This document shows, piece after piece, positions 17,392-25,755 of a stretch of 64,000 nucleotides of DNA (position 1 is the first letter of the stretch; the number at the start of each line of letters is the position of its first letter). The notes below the pieces were generated by a model. The model made no database searches and was not told where the DNA came from. It was given only the letters and a program-made list of their open reading frames with translations. Made by a program: the position numbers and the translations under genes. This DNA comes from Reyranella sp. (GTDB lineage Bacteria > Pseudomonadota > Alphaproteobacteria > Reyranellales > Reyranellaceae): NCBI RefSeq assembly GCF_004297265.1, contig NZ_SCUT01000036.1:1-64000 (forward strand), read 5' to 3'.

Positions 17392-18252
17392 TTAGGCGAA
17401 GGTCGCCGTCGCCTGCGCCGCGATCGTGCCCTGGGGCGTCACGGTCCAGAGTTCGGCGCCCTTGCCGTCGGCGGTCGGCCGGCCGATCGCGTCGAACGGC
17501 GCGGTGTCGAACAGCGGCGCGCGCGCGCGGATGGCGAAAGTCTTGACCGTCCGGCCGGGATTGGAATCGCGCAGCAGGTCGAACAGGCATTGCTGGGCAA
17601 ACGGTCCATGCACCACCAGGCCGGGATAACCCTCGGTCTCGATGCAGTAGGTGCGGTCGTAGTGGATGCGATGCGGGTTGAAAGTGATGGCGGAATAGCG
17701 GAACAGCATCACCGGATCGGCCTTGATGGTGCGCCGCCACGGCACGTCGGTGGGGGCCGCCTCGCGCACCGGCACGCCGCTCTTCTCGCCCGCCTTCACC
17801 TCCTCGCGGAACACGGTGTTCGCCACTTCGGTGACGGCGAGGCCGCGCGGCGTGTAGATGCGGCGTGTCTGGCTGGTGACGATCAGGCTGCCGGTGCCGC
17901 CGCCGCGCAGCTGCACATCGGAGAACTCAGTCTCGCGGCGGAGCCTGTCGCCGACCCTGATGTCGCCGTCGAAAGTGAAGGTCGAACCGGCATACATGCG
18001 GCGCGGCAGCGGGATCTTCGGCAGCACGCCGCCCTCGGTCGGCAGCCCGTCCTCGGCCAGGACGTTGCGGCGGGCGTAGGAATGCAGGAAGCAGAGGTGC
18101 CAGCCCGGCGCGATCGGCTCGCCCTCCGCCGGCACCTTGTCGTCGCGATCGAAGGTCGCGATCATCGCCTTCAGCGGCGCCTGGGTGACGACGTCCTCGT
18201 CCTCGATCTTGCGGCCGAGTTCCTTCTTCAGCGGTTCGATGTCGATGGTCAT
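17392..18252 (-). CDS. FAS1-like/MaoC acyl-CoA dehydratase (hydratase)
   Basis: 286 residues. The N-terminal half is a MaoC-type N domain (PGWHLCFLHSYARRNVLAEDGLPTEGG start and PRRMYAGSTFTFDGDIRVGD); the C-terminal half is a hot-dog hydratase with FRYSAITFNPHRIHYDRTYC and VHGPFAQQCLFDLL, where Asn/His/Asp sit as in mesaconyl-CoA and itaconyl-CoA type hydratases. It should add or remove water on a short CoA thioester. The start at 18252 is MTIDIEPLKKELG; the longer open frame upstream covers the divergent GNAT gene and is rejected. Probably one operon with the MFS carrier. Confidence 0.82.
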   Translation of the reverse strand: MTIDIEPLKKELGRKIEDEDVVTQAPLKAMIATFDRDDKVPAEGEPIAPGWHLCFLHSYARRNVLAEDGLPTEGGVLPKIPLPRRMYAGSTFTFDGDIRVGDRLRRETEFSDVQLRGGGTGSLIVTSQTRRIYTPRGLAVTEVANTVFREEVKAGEKSGVPVREAAPTDVPWRRTIKADPVMLFRYSAITFNPHRIHYDRTYCIETEGYPGLVVHGPFAQQCLFDLLRDSNPGRTVKTFAIRARAPLFDTAPFDAIGRPTADGKGAELWTVTPQGTIAAQATATFA

Positions 18253-18297
18253 GGTTGCTTCCTCCGGACTTTCAGCCAGCCTAACCAATCCCCTGCC

Positions 18298-18804
18298 ATG
18301 ATTCGCCGCCCGCATCCGCATGAAATCAAGCTGCTGCCGCAGATCGAAAACGAGGCCGATCTGCGCTACCGGCGCGCGGGCCTCGGCCGCATTCTCGACA
18401 TGCCGCCCGCCAGCCTGGCGTCGCTCGAGGCAGGACGGCGTGAGGCCCGGCTCTGGGTCGCCGTCTCGCCACTCAACCGGCCGGTGGGTATTGCCCTGAT
18501 GAAGTTCCCGGGCGGCACGGCCTGGCTCGACCAACTCTCGGTGCTGCAATGCTGGCAAGGTCGAGGATATGGCAGCGCGCTGATCGACCGGACCGCCGCA
18601 GCCGCTCGCGATCTTGGCCATCGCGCGCTCCATCTGTCGACCTATCGCGACGTCCCGTGGAACGCGCCCTACTACGCGCGCCGCGGCTTCGAGGAGGTGC
18701 CGCGCAGAGAGTGGCCGCACGTCTTCCGGATGCAGGCGATGGAAGAAAACAGCCAAGGCCATCCACCGTGGCGCCGCACGATCATGAGGCGGCTACTCGA
18801 TTGA
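18298..18804 (+). CDS. GNAT-family N-acetyltransferase
   Basis: 168 residues. The acetyl-CoA loop QCWQGRGYGSALIDRT (Q-x-x-G-x-G/A) follows the strand WLDQLSVL, and the C-terminal APYYARRGFEEVPR is the usual GNAT motif B. The acceptor is unknown. The start is MIRRPHPHEIKLLPQIENEADLRYR at 18298. The C-terminal 25 residues (GHPPWRRTIMRRLLD) are basic and may be a lineage-specific tail. It is divergent from the dehydratase-MFS pair (45 bp) and convergent with the TauD-like gene across a repeat element. Confidence 0.88.
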   Translation: MIRRPHPHEIKLLPQIENEADLRYRRAGLGRILDMPPASLASLEAGRREARLWVAVSPLNRPVGIALMKFPGGTAWLDQLSVLQCWQGRGYGSALIDRTAAAARDLGHRALHLSTYRDVPWNAPYYARRGFEEVPRREWPHVFRMQAMEENSQGHPPWRRTIMRRLLD

Positions 18805-18818
18805 GAGGCGGTGCGCAG

Positions 18819-18908
18819 CCCCCTCACCCAGCCTCTCCCCCTAGCGGTGGAGAGGAGTCTGAATTTCATGTTCCTCTCCCCCGATCGGGGAGAGGTTAGG
18901 TGAGGGGG
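18819..18908. repeat. Intergenic inverted repeat, family A copy 1
   Basis: About 90 bp bounded by CCCCCTCACCCAGCCTCTCC on the left and its near-complement GGAGAGGTTAGGTGAGGGGG on the right, with internal ACTCCTCTCC/GGAGAGG-like arms. It lies between convergent genes (GNAT ends 18804, TauD-like ends 18916). Further copies are at 28902-28998 and 58196-58287. It could form a long stem and act as a two-way terminator or REP-like element. Confidence 0.85.
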
Positions 18909-18915
18909 CGACGCA

Positions 18916-19812
18916 CTACTCCGCGGCGACGGCCAGGCCCATCTGCTCGCAGGTCGGGGCGACGTCGGAGACGGTGGCGCGGCGCATGTCGCGCTTGTAG
19001 CGCTGGTCGTCGAACGCCATGCCGCGATGCATGGTGCAGCGATTGTCCCAGATCACCAGGTCCTTCTCGCGCCAGCGATGGGCGTGGACGAACTGGCGCT
19101 GCGTCGCGTGCGCGGTGAGCTCGTCGATGAGCTGGCGCGCCTCGTCGTCGGCCATGCCGCGGATCGCACCGGCGTGGCTGGCGATATAGAGGCTCATGCG
19201 GCCCGAATCCTGCAGCCGGCGCACCAGCACCTGCGGCACCGGCGCGAAGGCCTGGCGCTCGCTCTCGTCGAAATCCGCGAAGCCCAGCTTCGCGCGCGAG
19301 GTCATGATCGAATGCTCCGCCACCAGCCCGACGATGCGCTGCTTCGTCGCCTCGGGCAGCGCATCGTAGGCCGCACGCATGTCGGCGAACTCGGTATGGC
19401 CGCCGATCGGCGGGATCGAGCGCGCATGCAGCATCGAGCAGTAGGCCGGCAGGCGCTTGAACGAGGAGTCGGTGTGCCACAGCCGGTTGCCGAGATTGTA
19501 GAGCCGCTGCCGGTTGTTGGTCTCCAGGATCCGGTTGTCGGCGTCGAGATTGCCGACATCGGCCATGTTCTGGTGCAGGCGCAGGTTATGGCCCTTGCGC
19601 GCCATGAAGACCGTCGTCTCCAGCGGGCCGAAATGGCGCGCGAAGGCGAGCTGGCTCTCGTCGTCGAATTCCTGGTCGGGGAAGACCAGCACCGCGTATT
19701 TGGTGAAGGCTTCGCGGATCGCGGCGAGGTCCTCGCGCGAAACGCTGTTCAGGGCGACATCGCCGACTTCGGCCACGAAATCCGGCGTCACGGCATGGAT
19801 CGACAGGGCCAC
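18916..19812 (-). CDS. TauD/TfdA-family 2-oxoglutarate-dependent dioxygenase
   Basis: 298 residues. Iron ligands are visible as the HxD pair in RLWHTDSSFKRLP and the distal His in NRCTMHRGMAFDD; the 2-oxoglutarate-binding Arg is in YKRDMRRATVSD. The N-terminal half (EDLAAIREAFTKYAVLVFPDQ) is typical of the TauD/TfdA fold. Members oxidise sulphonates, aryloxy acids or other carboxylates; the substrate here is not decidable. GTG 19812 is chosen because GAGGAGGAG lies 6 bp upstream; the longer frame to 19866 lacks a site. It is divergent from another iron oxygenase gene. Confidence 0.9.
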   Translation of the reverse strand: MALSIHAVTPDFVAEVGDVALNSVSREDLAAIREAFTKYAVLVFPDQEFDDESQLAFARHFGPLETTVFMARKGHNLRLHQNMADVGNLDADNRILETNNRQRLYNLGNRLWHTDSSFKRLPAYCSMLHARSIPPIGGHTEFADMRAAYDALPEATKQRIVGLVAEHSIMTSRAKLGFADFDESERQAFAPVPQVLVRRLQDSGRMSLYIASHAGAIRGMADDEARQLIDELTAHATQRQFVHAHRWREKDLVIWDNRCTMHRGMAFDDQRYKRDMRRATVSDVAPTCEQMGLAVAAE

Positions 19813-19895
19813 GGGATTCTCCTCCTCGCTTTGCTTATGCGGCGGATTGGACCACCTAACGGACATCCGGGCAATCGCGGGATATACTTTCAGCC

Positions 19896-20546
19896 ATGAT
19901 CGAGAAGCAGGAAGTGCAGGAGATCTTCCCGACCCCGTTGTGGATCGTGGACCTCCAGCCGGCCGCCGCAGCCAGCCTCAATGCGAAACTAAAGGCCGAG
20001 ATCGAACGGTTGATCGCGCCTCGTCCGAAGGTGCCGGCCGGCAGCAACTGGCAGACGCCGCAGGATCTGCACACGCGACCGGCCTTCGCCGAGTTCGTGA
20101 AACTGGTCGAGACGGCGGGCCGCGGCGTCGCCCGCTTCCTGCAGGTCGATCAGTATCCGATGGCGATCACCGGATGCTGGGCGAACATCAATCCGCCGGG
20201 CGCCTACCATCCGATGCACCACCATCCGAACAACTACCTGAGCGGCGTCTACTACGTGTCGATCCCGGCCGGCGGTTCGCAGATCCTGTTCCAAGATCCC
20301 CGCGGCCAGGCCTCGATGATCATGCCCAGACCCCGCCAGTACACGCGCCTCACGGCCAACGGCGCCAACGCGCCGAGCAAGGAAGGCCGCATGGTGATCT
20401 TCCCCTCCTGGCTGAAGCACACGGTGCCGGCCAACGACGGTGAGAGCGAGCGCATCAGCATCTCGTTCAACCTGATGTTCAAGAATTTCACCGAGACCAT
20501 GGCTTCACCGATGTGGGATCCCACGGCGGGCAAGGAGAACGCATGA
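19896..20546 (+). CDS. Putative 2OG-Fe(II) oxygenase of the TIGR02466 type
   Basis: 216 residues. The start EIFPTPLWIVDL, the iron-binding strand YHPMHHHPNNYLSGVYYV, the second His in WLKHTVPANDG and the Arg in ERISISFNLMFK match the TIGR02466 family of uncharacterised iron/2-oxoglutarate oxygenases, which are common in marine bacteria and phages. The substrate is unknown; protein or small-molecule hydroxylation is possible. No signal peptide. It overlaps the TPR gene by 4 bp (ATGA), so the two products are made together. Confidence 0.85.
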   Translation: MIEKQEVQEIFPTPLWIVDLQPAAAASLNAKLKAEIERLIAPRPKVPAGSNWQTPQDLHTRPAFAEFVKLVETAGRGVARFLQVDQYPMAITGCWANINPPGAYHPMHHHPNNYLSGVYYVSIPAGGSQILFQDPRGQASMIMPRPRQYTRLTANGANAPSKEGRMVIFPSWLKHTVPANDGESERISISFNLMFKNFTETMASPMWDPTAGKENA

Positions 20547-21829
20547 GCAGCCTGCAGGATCGCTACGGCAACGAACTCGGCACCCAATCGGTCGCGGCGC
20601 GCGACGCCTATCTCGCGGGCGTCGACAGCCTGATGGCCGCGACACCCGGCATGGACACGGCCTTCCAGAAATCCGTCGAAGCCGACGAGACCTTCGCGCT
20701 GGGGCACATTTCGCTGGCCCGCGCCAAGCAGTTGCTGGGCCGCGGCCACGAGGCCAAGCAGCCGCTGGCGCGCGCAAAGGAGCTGGCGGCGAACGCCACC
20801 CCGCGCGAGCAGAGCCAGATCGCGATCTTCGAGAAGATCCTGACCGGCCAGGGCGCCGCCGCCCTCGAGGCGATCCGCGAACACATGAAGGAGTGGCCGC
20901 GCGACGCCATGGCGCTCGCACCCGCGACCAGCGTCTTCGGCCTGATCGGCTTCTCCGGCATGACCGGCCGCGAGGTCGATCAGTTGGCGCTGCTCGAACC
21001 CTTCGAGAAGCACTATGGCGACGACTGGTGGTACCGCACGCAGCTCGCCTTCGCCCAGATCGAGCTGCAGAAGCTCGACGAGGGCCGGCGCAACATCGAT
21101 GCGGCGCTCGAAGCCTTTCCGAGGAGCGCCCACGCCGCGCACATCCGCGGGCATCTGTTCTACGAGCTGGGCGAGCGCGAGGCCGGGCTCGCCTTCCTGA
21201 AGGAATGGATGAAGGACTATTCGCGCGACGGCCTCATGCACGTCCACAACAGCTGGCATCTCGCGCTGTGGTCGATGGAAACCGGGCGGATGGACGAAGC
21301 CTGGCGCATCTATGACGACGCGCTCAGCCCCGCCGTCGCCTGGGGACCGCAGATCAATGTCGCGACCGACTGCGTGGCGTTCCTGGCGCGCGCCGAGATG
21401 GCGGGCGAACCGCGCCAGGCGCAGCGCTGGCGCAAGATTGCCGACTACAACACCAAGTGGTTCGGACGTCCGGGCCTGGGCTTCGTCGACATGCACACGG
21501 TGCTGGCCTACGCGATGGCCGGCGATGGCGCGGCCCTGGCAAAGTTCACGGAGAAGCCGGCCGGCGCCACGGCCGACATGCTGCCGCCGCTGGCGCGCGG
21601 CTTCGAAGCCTATGCGCAGGGCGACTGGACGCGCGCGATCGGCGAAATCGAGCCGCTGCTCGCGACGCACGAGCGCCTGGGCGGCAGCCGCGCCCAACGC
21701 GACCTGCTCGAATACGTCGTGACGTCGGCGATGGTGAAGGCCGGCCGCACCGCGGAGGCTCGCGCGATGATCGAGAAGCGCCGGCCGCAGAACGGCAAAG
21801 GCAAGGGCTTCCCGCTGGCGGGGCTTTGA
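20543..21829 (+). CDS. TTC38-like tetratricopeptide-repeat protein
   Basis: 428 residues. Helical TPR-like repeats run through the whole protein: KSVEADETFALGHISLARAKQLLGRG, WYRTQLAFAQIELQKLDEG and SWHLALWSMETGRMDEAWRIYDD. The WHLALWSMETG and ADYNTKWFGRPGLGFVDMHTVLAY segments resemble the TTC38 family of uncharacterised TPR proteins found from bacteria to humans. No catalytic domain is seen; a scaffold role is inferred. ATG 20543 overlaps the oxygenase stop; the longer frame to 20513 is less likely. A strong hairpin follows the stop. Confidence 0.85.
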   Translation: MSSLQDRYGNELGTQSVAARDAYLAGVDSLMAATPGMDTAFQKSVEADETFALGHISLARAKQLLGRGHEAKQPLARAKELAANATPREQSQIAIFEKILTGQGAAALEAIREHMKEWPRDAMALAPATSVFGLIGFSGMTGREVDQLALLEPFEKHYGDDWWYRTQLAFAQIELQKLDEGRRNIDAALEAFPRSAHAAHIRGHLFYELGEREAGLAFLKEWMKDYSRDGLMHVHNSWHLALWSMETGRMDEAWRIYDDALSPAVAWGPQINVATDCVAFLARAEMAGEPRQAQRWRKIADYNTKWFGRPGLGFVDMHTVLAYAMAGDGAALAKFTEKPAGATADMLPPLARGFEAYAQGDWTRAIGEIEPLLATHERLGGSRAQRDLLEYVVTSAMVKAGRTAEARAMIEKRRPQNGKGKGFPLAGL

Positions 21830-21834
21830 TCATT

Positions 21835-21894
21835 GGAGCGCGCCACTCCAGTGGCGCAATCATGATCATGAGCGCCACTGGAGTGGCGCGCTCC
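21835..21894. repeat. Perfect 23-bp inverted repeat, family B copy 1
   Basis: Left arm 21835-21857 (GGAGCGCGCCACTCCAGTGG + CGC) and right arm 21872-21894 are exact complements; the 14-bp centre includes the palindrome TCATGATCATGA. It lies between convergent stops (TPR at 21829, LLM at 21904). A degenerate second copy is at 58079-58160. There is no T-run, but the stem is strong enough for a bidirectional terminator or REP-like role. Confidence 0.85.
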
Positions 21895-21903
21895 GTTGAG
21901 ACG

Positions 21904-22920
21904 CTACGCGCTCAGCCCGAACTCTTTCGCCAGCAGCTCGTAGGACCGCTTCCGCTTCTCGAAGTCGTAGCAGATCGTGACCGCCATGATCTCGTCGACC
22001 TCGTAGGCGGCGGCGTGGCGTTCGAGGCCGGCGCGGACGGTCTTGGGCGAGCCCACCACCGAGCGGCGGCGCAGCGCCGGCAGCCAGCGTTCGGCGCCCG
22101 GTTGCTTCGCCGCTTCCAGCGCTTCCTCGACCGACGGCACGGGGCCGGGGTTGCCCAGCGTCCTGAGCCGCATCGCCCAGACCTCGCGACTGCGCGAAAG
22201 AAGATCAGCCTCCTCGTCGGTCTCGGCGCACAGGACCGAGATCGCCATCATCGGCACCGGCCTGGGGTGCAGCGAAGACGGCTTGAAATGCGCGCGATAG
22301 GCGCGCGTCACGCCGTCGCCGCCGTCGGGATTGATGAAGTGCGCAAAGCAGAACGGCAGGCCGAAATGAGCGGCAAGCGCCGCGCTGTCGTCGCTCGAGC
22401 CCAGCAGCCAGACGTCGGGCGCCGTCTCGCCGGTCGGCTGCGCCACGACGCCAGTGCCTTCGTGGTTCAGCGGCAGCGCGTCGTGCAGCCAGGCGACGAG
22501 GTCGCGCACCTGGTAGGGATACTTGTCGGCGTTGCTCCAGTTGGGCTTGCCGTCGGCCAGGATGCGCATCGTCTGCTGGTCGCTGCCCGGGGCACGGCCG
22601 ATTCCGACGTCGATGCGGCCGGGGAACAGCGTCTCCAGCATGCGGAAGTTCTCCGCCACCTTGTAGGCGCTGTAGTGCGGCAGCATCACGCCGCCCGAGC
22701 CCACACGGATGCGCTCGGTGAGACCGGCGACGCGCGTGATCAGCACCTCGGGCGTCGAGCCGGCCAGCGCCTCGCTGCTATGGTGCTCGGCCAGCCAGTA
22801 ACGCGTGTAGCCCAGGCGGTCGCAGAGCTGCGCCAGTTCCAGCGTGTCGCGCACGGCTTCGGCCGGCGTGCCGCCTTTGCGGATCGGCGACTGGTCGAGA
22901 ACGCTGAGACGCAGCGACAA
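21904..22920 (-). CDS. LLM-class flavin-dependent oxidoreductase (luciferase-like)
   Basis: 338 residues. The family pattern is clear: LRLSVLDQSPIRKGGTPAEA, YWLAEHHSSEALAGSTPEVL, VGSGGVMLPHYSAYKVAENF and PGRIDVGIGRAPGSDQQTM, as in the bacterial YhbW/LuxA-like group. It uses FMN or F420 in relatives; proteobacterial members normally use reduced FMN. The start is TTG 22920, only 5 bp after the accA stop; no ATG is available before the conserved region and the extension to 23712 overlaps accA in another frame. It is the last gene of the xerD-accA transcription unit. Confidence 0.87.
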   Translation of the reverse strand: MSLRLSVLDQSPIRKGGTPAEAVRDTLELAQLCDRLGYTRYWLAEHHSSEALAGSTPEVLITRVAGLTERIRVGSGGVMLPHYSAYKVAENFRMLETLFPGRIDVGIGRAPGSDQQTMRILADGKPNWSNADKYPYQVRDLVAWLHDALPLNHEGTGVVAQPTGETAPDVWLLGSSDDSAALAAHFGLPFCFAHFINPDGGDGVTRAYRAHFKPSSLHPRPVPMMAISVLCAETDEEADLLSRSREVWAMRLRTLGNPGPVPSVEEALEAAKQPGAERWLPALRRRSVVGSPKTVRAGLERHAAAYEVDEIMAVTICYDFEKRKRSYELLAKEFGLSA

Positions 22921-22925
22921 GGAAG

Positions 22926-23879
22926 TCAGAGGCCCTTCTTGCCCATCGCCAGGAACTTGTCCTGGCGGCGCTCGCGCAACGTGTCGGCGTCGAGCTTCGT
23001 GAGGTCGGCGATCGCCTCGGCCACGACGCGCCCCACGACGTCGATCGTCTCGCCGGGCGCGCGATGGGCGCCGCCCATCGGCTCGGGGATCACGTCGTCG
23101 ATCACCTCGAGCTTCTTGAGGTCGGCGGCCGTGACCTTCATCGCCTCGGCCGCATCCTGCGCGTTGGCGTTGTTGCGCCACAGGATCGAGGCGCAGCCTT
23201 CCGGCGTGATCACCGAATAGACCGAGTTCTCCAGCATGTAGACGCGGTCGGCCGAGGCGATGGCAAGCGCGCCGCCCGAACCGCCCTCGCCGATCACCAC
23301 GCTGACCAGCGGCACGCCGAGCCCGAGGCAGGTCTCGATCGAGCTGGCGATCGCCTCCGCCTGGCCGCGCGCCTCGGCCTCGATGCCGGGATAGGCGCCG
23401 GGCGTGTCGACCAGGGTCAGCACCGGCAGCTTGAACCGGTCGGCGAGCCGCATCAGGCGCTGCGCCTTGCGATAGCCCTCGGGCCGCGCCATGCCGAAAT
23501 TGTGCTTGATGCGCGAATCGGTGTCGTCGCCCTTCTGCTGACCCAGCACGACGATGCTGCGGCCCTGCAGGCGGCCCATGCCGCCCACGATCGCGGCGTC
23601 CTCGCCGAAGGCGCGGTCGCCGGCCAGCGGCGTGTAGTCGGTGATCAGTCGGTCGATATAGGCCTGGGCATGCGGCCGTTCGGCATGGCGGGCAACCTGG
23701 ACCCTCTGCCACGGCGTCAGCTTCGCATAGGTCGCGCGAATCTGCTTATGCGCCTTGTCCTGCAGGCGCATGACTTCCTCGGCGATGTCGACGTCGCCGG
23801 AATTGGGCAGGTGCCGAAGCTCGGCGATCTTGCCTTCCAGCTCCGCGATCGGCTTCTCGAAGTCGAGGTAAGTCGTCAT
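22926..23879 (-). CDS. accA: Acetyl-CoA carboxylase carboxyltransferase, alpha subunit
   Basis: 317 residues, the usual AccA length. It starts [18 protein letters not shown] and carries the coiled N-terminal helix, [34 protein letters not shown], the [19 protein letters not shown] oxyanion segment and [12 protein letters not shown], all diagnostic. With AccD it transfers the carboxyl group from biotin carboxyl carrier protein to acetyl-CoA, the first committed step of fatty acid synthesis. It lies 33 bp downstream of xerD; this order is frequent in alphaproteobacteria. Confidence 0.97.
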   Translation of the reverse strand: MTTYLDFEKPIAELEGKIAELRHLPNSGDVDIAEEVMRLQDKAHKQIRATYAKLTPWQRVQVARHAERPHAQAYIDRLITDYTPLAGDRAFGEDAAIVGGMGRLQGRSIVVLGQQKGDDTDSRIKHNFGMARPEGYRKAQRLMRLADRFKLPVLTLVDTPGAYPGIEAEARGQAEAIASSIETCLGLGVPLVSVVIGEGGSGGALAIASADRVYMLENSVYSVITPEGCASILWRNNANAQDAAEAMKVTAADLKKLEVIDDVIPEPMGGAHRAPGETIDVVGRVVAEAIADLTKLDADTLRERRQDKFLAMGKKGL

Positions 23880-23912
23880 TGAGGGCAGGTGTCGCCCGGT
23901 CGCGGAATCCTG

Positions 23913-24854
23913 TCAACCGGCCGGCCGGCGCTTTCGCCGTGCCAGCGGATGATGCTCCTGCACCAGCGACCGCAGCTTTTCGTCGAGCACGTGGGTGTAG
24001 ATCTGGGTGGTGGCGATATCCGCATGCCCCAGCATCAATTGGACGGAGCGCAGATCAGCCCCGCCCGCCAGCAGATGGCTGGCAAAGGCATGGCGCAGCA
24101 CGTGCGGCGACACCCGTGCCGGATCGATGCCGGCCCCCAGCGCCGCTTCCTTCAGGAGCTGTGCGAAACGCTGCCGCGTCAGGTGGCCGGTCCGGCCGCG
24201 CGAGGGAAACAGGAACCGCGACGTCTCGCCCTCGGCGAGCTGGCCGGCGCGCATGCGCAGCCACGCGACGATCGCCATCCGCGCCGGGTCCGACAGCGGC
24301 ACCAGCCGCTCCTTGTCGCCCTTGCCCCGCACCAGCAGCATCGAGGGATCGCGTTCGACCGCGGACAGAGGCAGGCTCACGAGCTCCGACACACGCAGGC
24401 CTGCGGCGTAGAGGATCTCGAGCAGGGTCGCCATGCGGCCGCCGTCGACGGCGTCCCTGGCGCGTGTCGCGTCGATCAGGCGGTCGACCTCCTCGCGCGA
24501 CAGGACCTTGGGCAGGGGCCGGCCGAGCCTCGGCGAATCGAGCGTGCTCGCCGGATCGTCGTCGCGCCGCCGCTCGGCCAGGAGGAAGCGGAAGAACTGG
24601 CGCATCACCGACAGACGCCGCGCCACCGTGCGCGGCGTCATGCCGACATAGTCGAGCGACTTCAGATAGGCGCGCAGTGCCGTCGCATCGGCCGTCACCG
24701 GGCTCTGCTTGCGCCGCGCCAGGAAACCCTGGAGGTCGGCCAGGTCCGCGGCGTAGGCGAGCAACGTGTTCTTCGAGGCGCCGCGCTCCGCCTGCAGCAT
24801 CTCGAGAAAGGCCTCGGCCTCGCGTACATGCCTGAAGGCCGGCTTGCGCTTCAC
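23913..24854 (-). CDS. xerD: Tyrosine recombinase XerD
   Basis: 313 residues. It has an N-terminal SAM-like core-binding domain (AEAFLEMLQAERGASKNTLLAYAADL) and a catalytic domain with the Arg in LYAAGLRVSELVSLP, the box II HVLRHAFASHLL (HxxR), and the nucleophile Tyr in GHADIATTQIYTHV. With XerC it resolves chromosome dimers at dif. The length and the absence of adjacent att-like structures argue for the housekeeping enzyme and not a phage integrase. It follows a 48-codon small membrane protein by 15 bp. Confidence 0.93.
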   Translation of the reverse strand: MKRKPAFRHVREAEAFLEMLQAERGASKNTLLAYAADLADLQGFLARRKQSPVTADATALRAYLKSLDYVGMTPRTVARRLSVMRQFFRFLLAERRRDDDPASTLDSPRLGRPLPKVLSREEVDRLIDATRARDAVDGGRMATLLEILYAAGLRVSELVSLPLSAVERDPSMLLVRGKGDKERLVPLSDPARMAIVAWLRMRAGQLAEGETSRFLFPSRGRTGHLTRQRFAQLLKEAALGAGIDPARVSPHVLRHAFASHLLAGGADLRSVQLMLGHADIATTQIYTHVLDEKLRSLVQEHHPLARRKRRPAG

Positions 24855-24869
24855 GGGCCGTGAGCGCGG

Positions 24870-25016
24870 CTAGCGAGCAAGACGCTCATTGGGGACGGGT
24901 ATCTCGAAATGCCTGAGCGGCGGGCGCGGCTCGACGACCGCGAGAGCGACCAGCCCGGCAATCACCACGGCAAGGACAGCGACGGCTATCACAGGCCCGA
25001 GACGCAGGGTGGGCAT
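24870..25016 (-). CDS. 48-residue single-pass membrane protein upstream of xerD
   Basis: This short frame runs from ATG 25016 to TAG 24870-24872. It begins MPTLRLGPVIAVAVLAVVIA, has one hydrophobic helix (about residues 7-27), then a short Pro-rich tail ending RHFEIPVPNERLAR. Similar tiny proteins (one helix followed by an I-P-x-P ... D/ERxxR tail) often precede xerD in alphaproteobacteria, from memory of such loci. The function is unknown. It is in tight order with xerD (15 bp) and divergent from aroK. No strong ribosome binding site is visible. Confidence 0.62.
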   Translation of the reverse strand: MPTLRLGPVIAVAVLAVVIAGLVALAVVEPRPPLRHFEIPVPNERLAR

Positions 25017-25173
25017 GCTGAATCGGTTTCTGGAGCGGAACAGGGCCACGACCGCGGCAACCTACCTGCCCACCGTCCGGGCGGCAATTGCCGAGAGCGC
25101 GGGCGGCCCTGATCGGAGGCCGGTCGCTTGAAACCCGGGTCATTATGGGCGACATGCATGGCTGCAGCTCGAC

Positions 25174-25755
25174 ATGGACGCCTCTTCCCCCCTGTCCTTG
25201 CCGCGCACCGTGGCCCTGGTGGGGCTGATGGGCGCGGGCAAGAGCGCCATCGGCAAGCGACTGGCGGCAAGACTCGGCCTCCCGTTCGTCGACGCGGATG
25301 ACGAGATCGAACGCGCGGCCGGCTGTACCATCGCCGAATTCTTCGAGAGATTCGGCGAGCAGGAGTTCCGCGCCGGCGAGCGCCGCGTGATCTCCCGGCT
25401 GCTCGACGAGACGCCGCGTGTCCTGTCGACCGGCGGCGGCGCCTACATGGACCCTGAAACGCGCGCGCTGCTGCGGGCCAAGGCGTTGACCGTGTGGTTG
25501 CGCGCCGAACTCGACGTGCTGTTCGACCGGGTGAAGAAGCGGACGCACCGTCCGCTGCTGCGCCAGGGGGATCCGAAGGAAATTCTCGCGCGGCTCATGC
25601 AGCAGCGCTATCCGATCTACGCCGAGGCCGACATCGTGGTCGATTCGACCGCCCAGCCGGCCGACCGAACGACCGAACAGGTGATCGACGCGATCCGCGC
25701 GCACCTGCGGGTCCAGGCACACGGGCAGCCCCAGACGACAGGACAGACGGCATGA
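25174..25755 (+). CDS. aroK: Shikimate kinase
   Basis: 193 residues. Walker A is ALVGLMGAGKSAIGKRLA; the shikimate-binding DADDEIERAAG, FRAGERRV and LSTGGGAY motifs and the lid RPLLRQGDP are all present. It phosphorylates shikimate at the 3-hydroxyl in aromatic amino acid synthesis. The C-terminal tail is slightly extended (VQAHGQPQTTGQTA). The stop overlaps the aroB start as ATGA (25752-25755). It is divergent from the small membrane protein-xerD operon with 157 bp between starts, where the promoter should lie. Confidence 0.96.
   Translation: MDASSPLSLPRTVALVGLMGAGKSAIGKRLAARLGLPFVDADDEIERAAGCTIAEFFERFGEQEFRAGERRVISRLLDETPRVLSTGGGAYMDPETRALLRAKALTVWLRAELDVLFDRVKKRTHRPLLRQGDPKEILARLMQQRYPIYAEADIVVDSTAQPADRTTEQVIDAIRAHLRVQAHGQPQTTGQTA

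Noticed and set aside
18819..18908. Inverted repeats as insertion-sequence ends or a CRISPR unit
   Set aside because: No transposase or cas gene is nearby, the elements are single palindromes at gene ends, and there are no regular spacers.
23913..24854. XerD-like gene as a phage integrase marking an island
   Set aside because: Length, motifs and the accA/small-protein neighbours are those of the housekeeping XerD; no att repeats or tRNA are adjacent.
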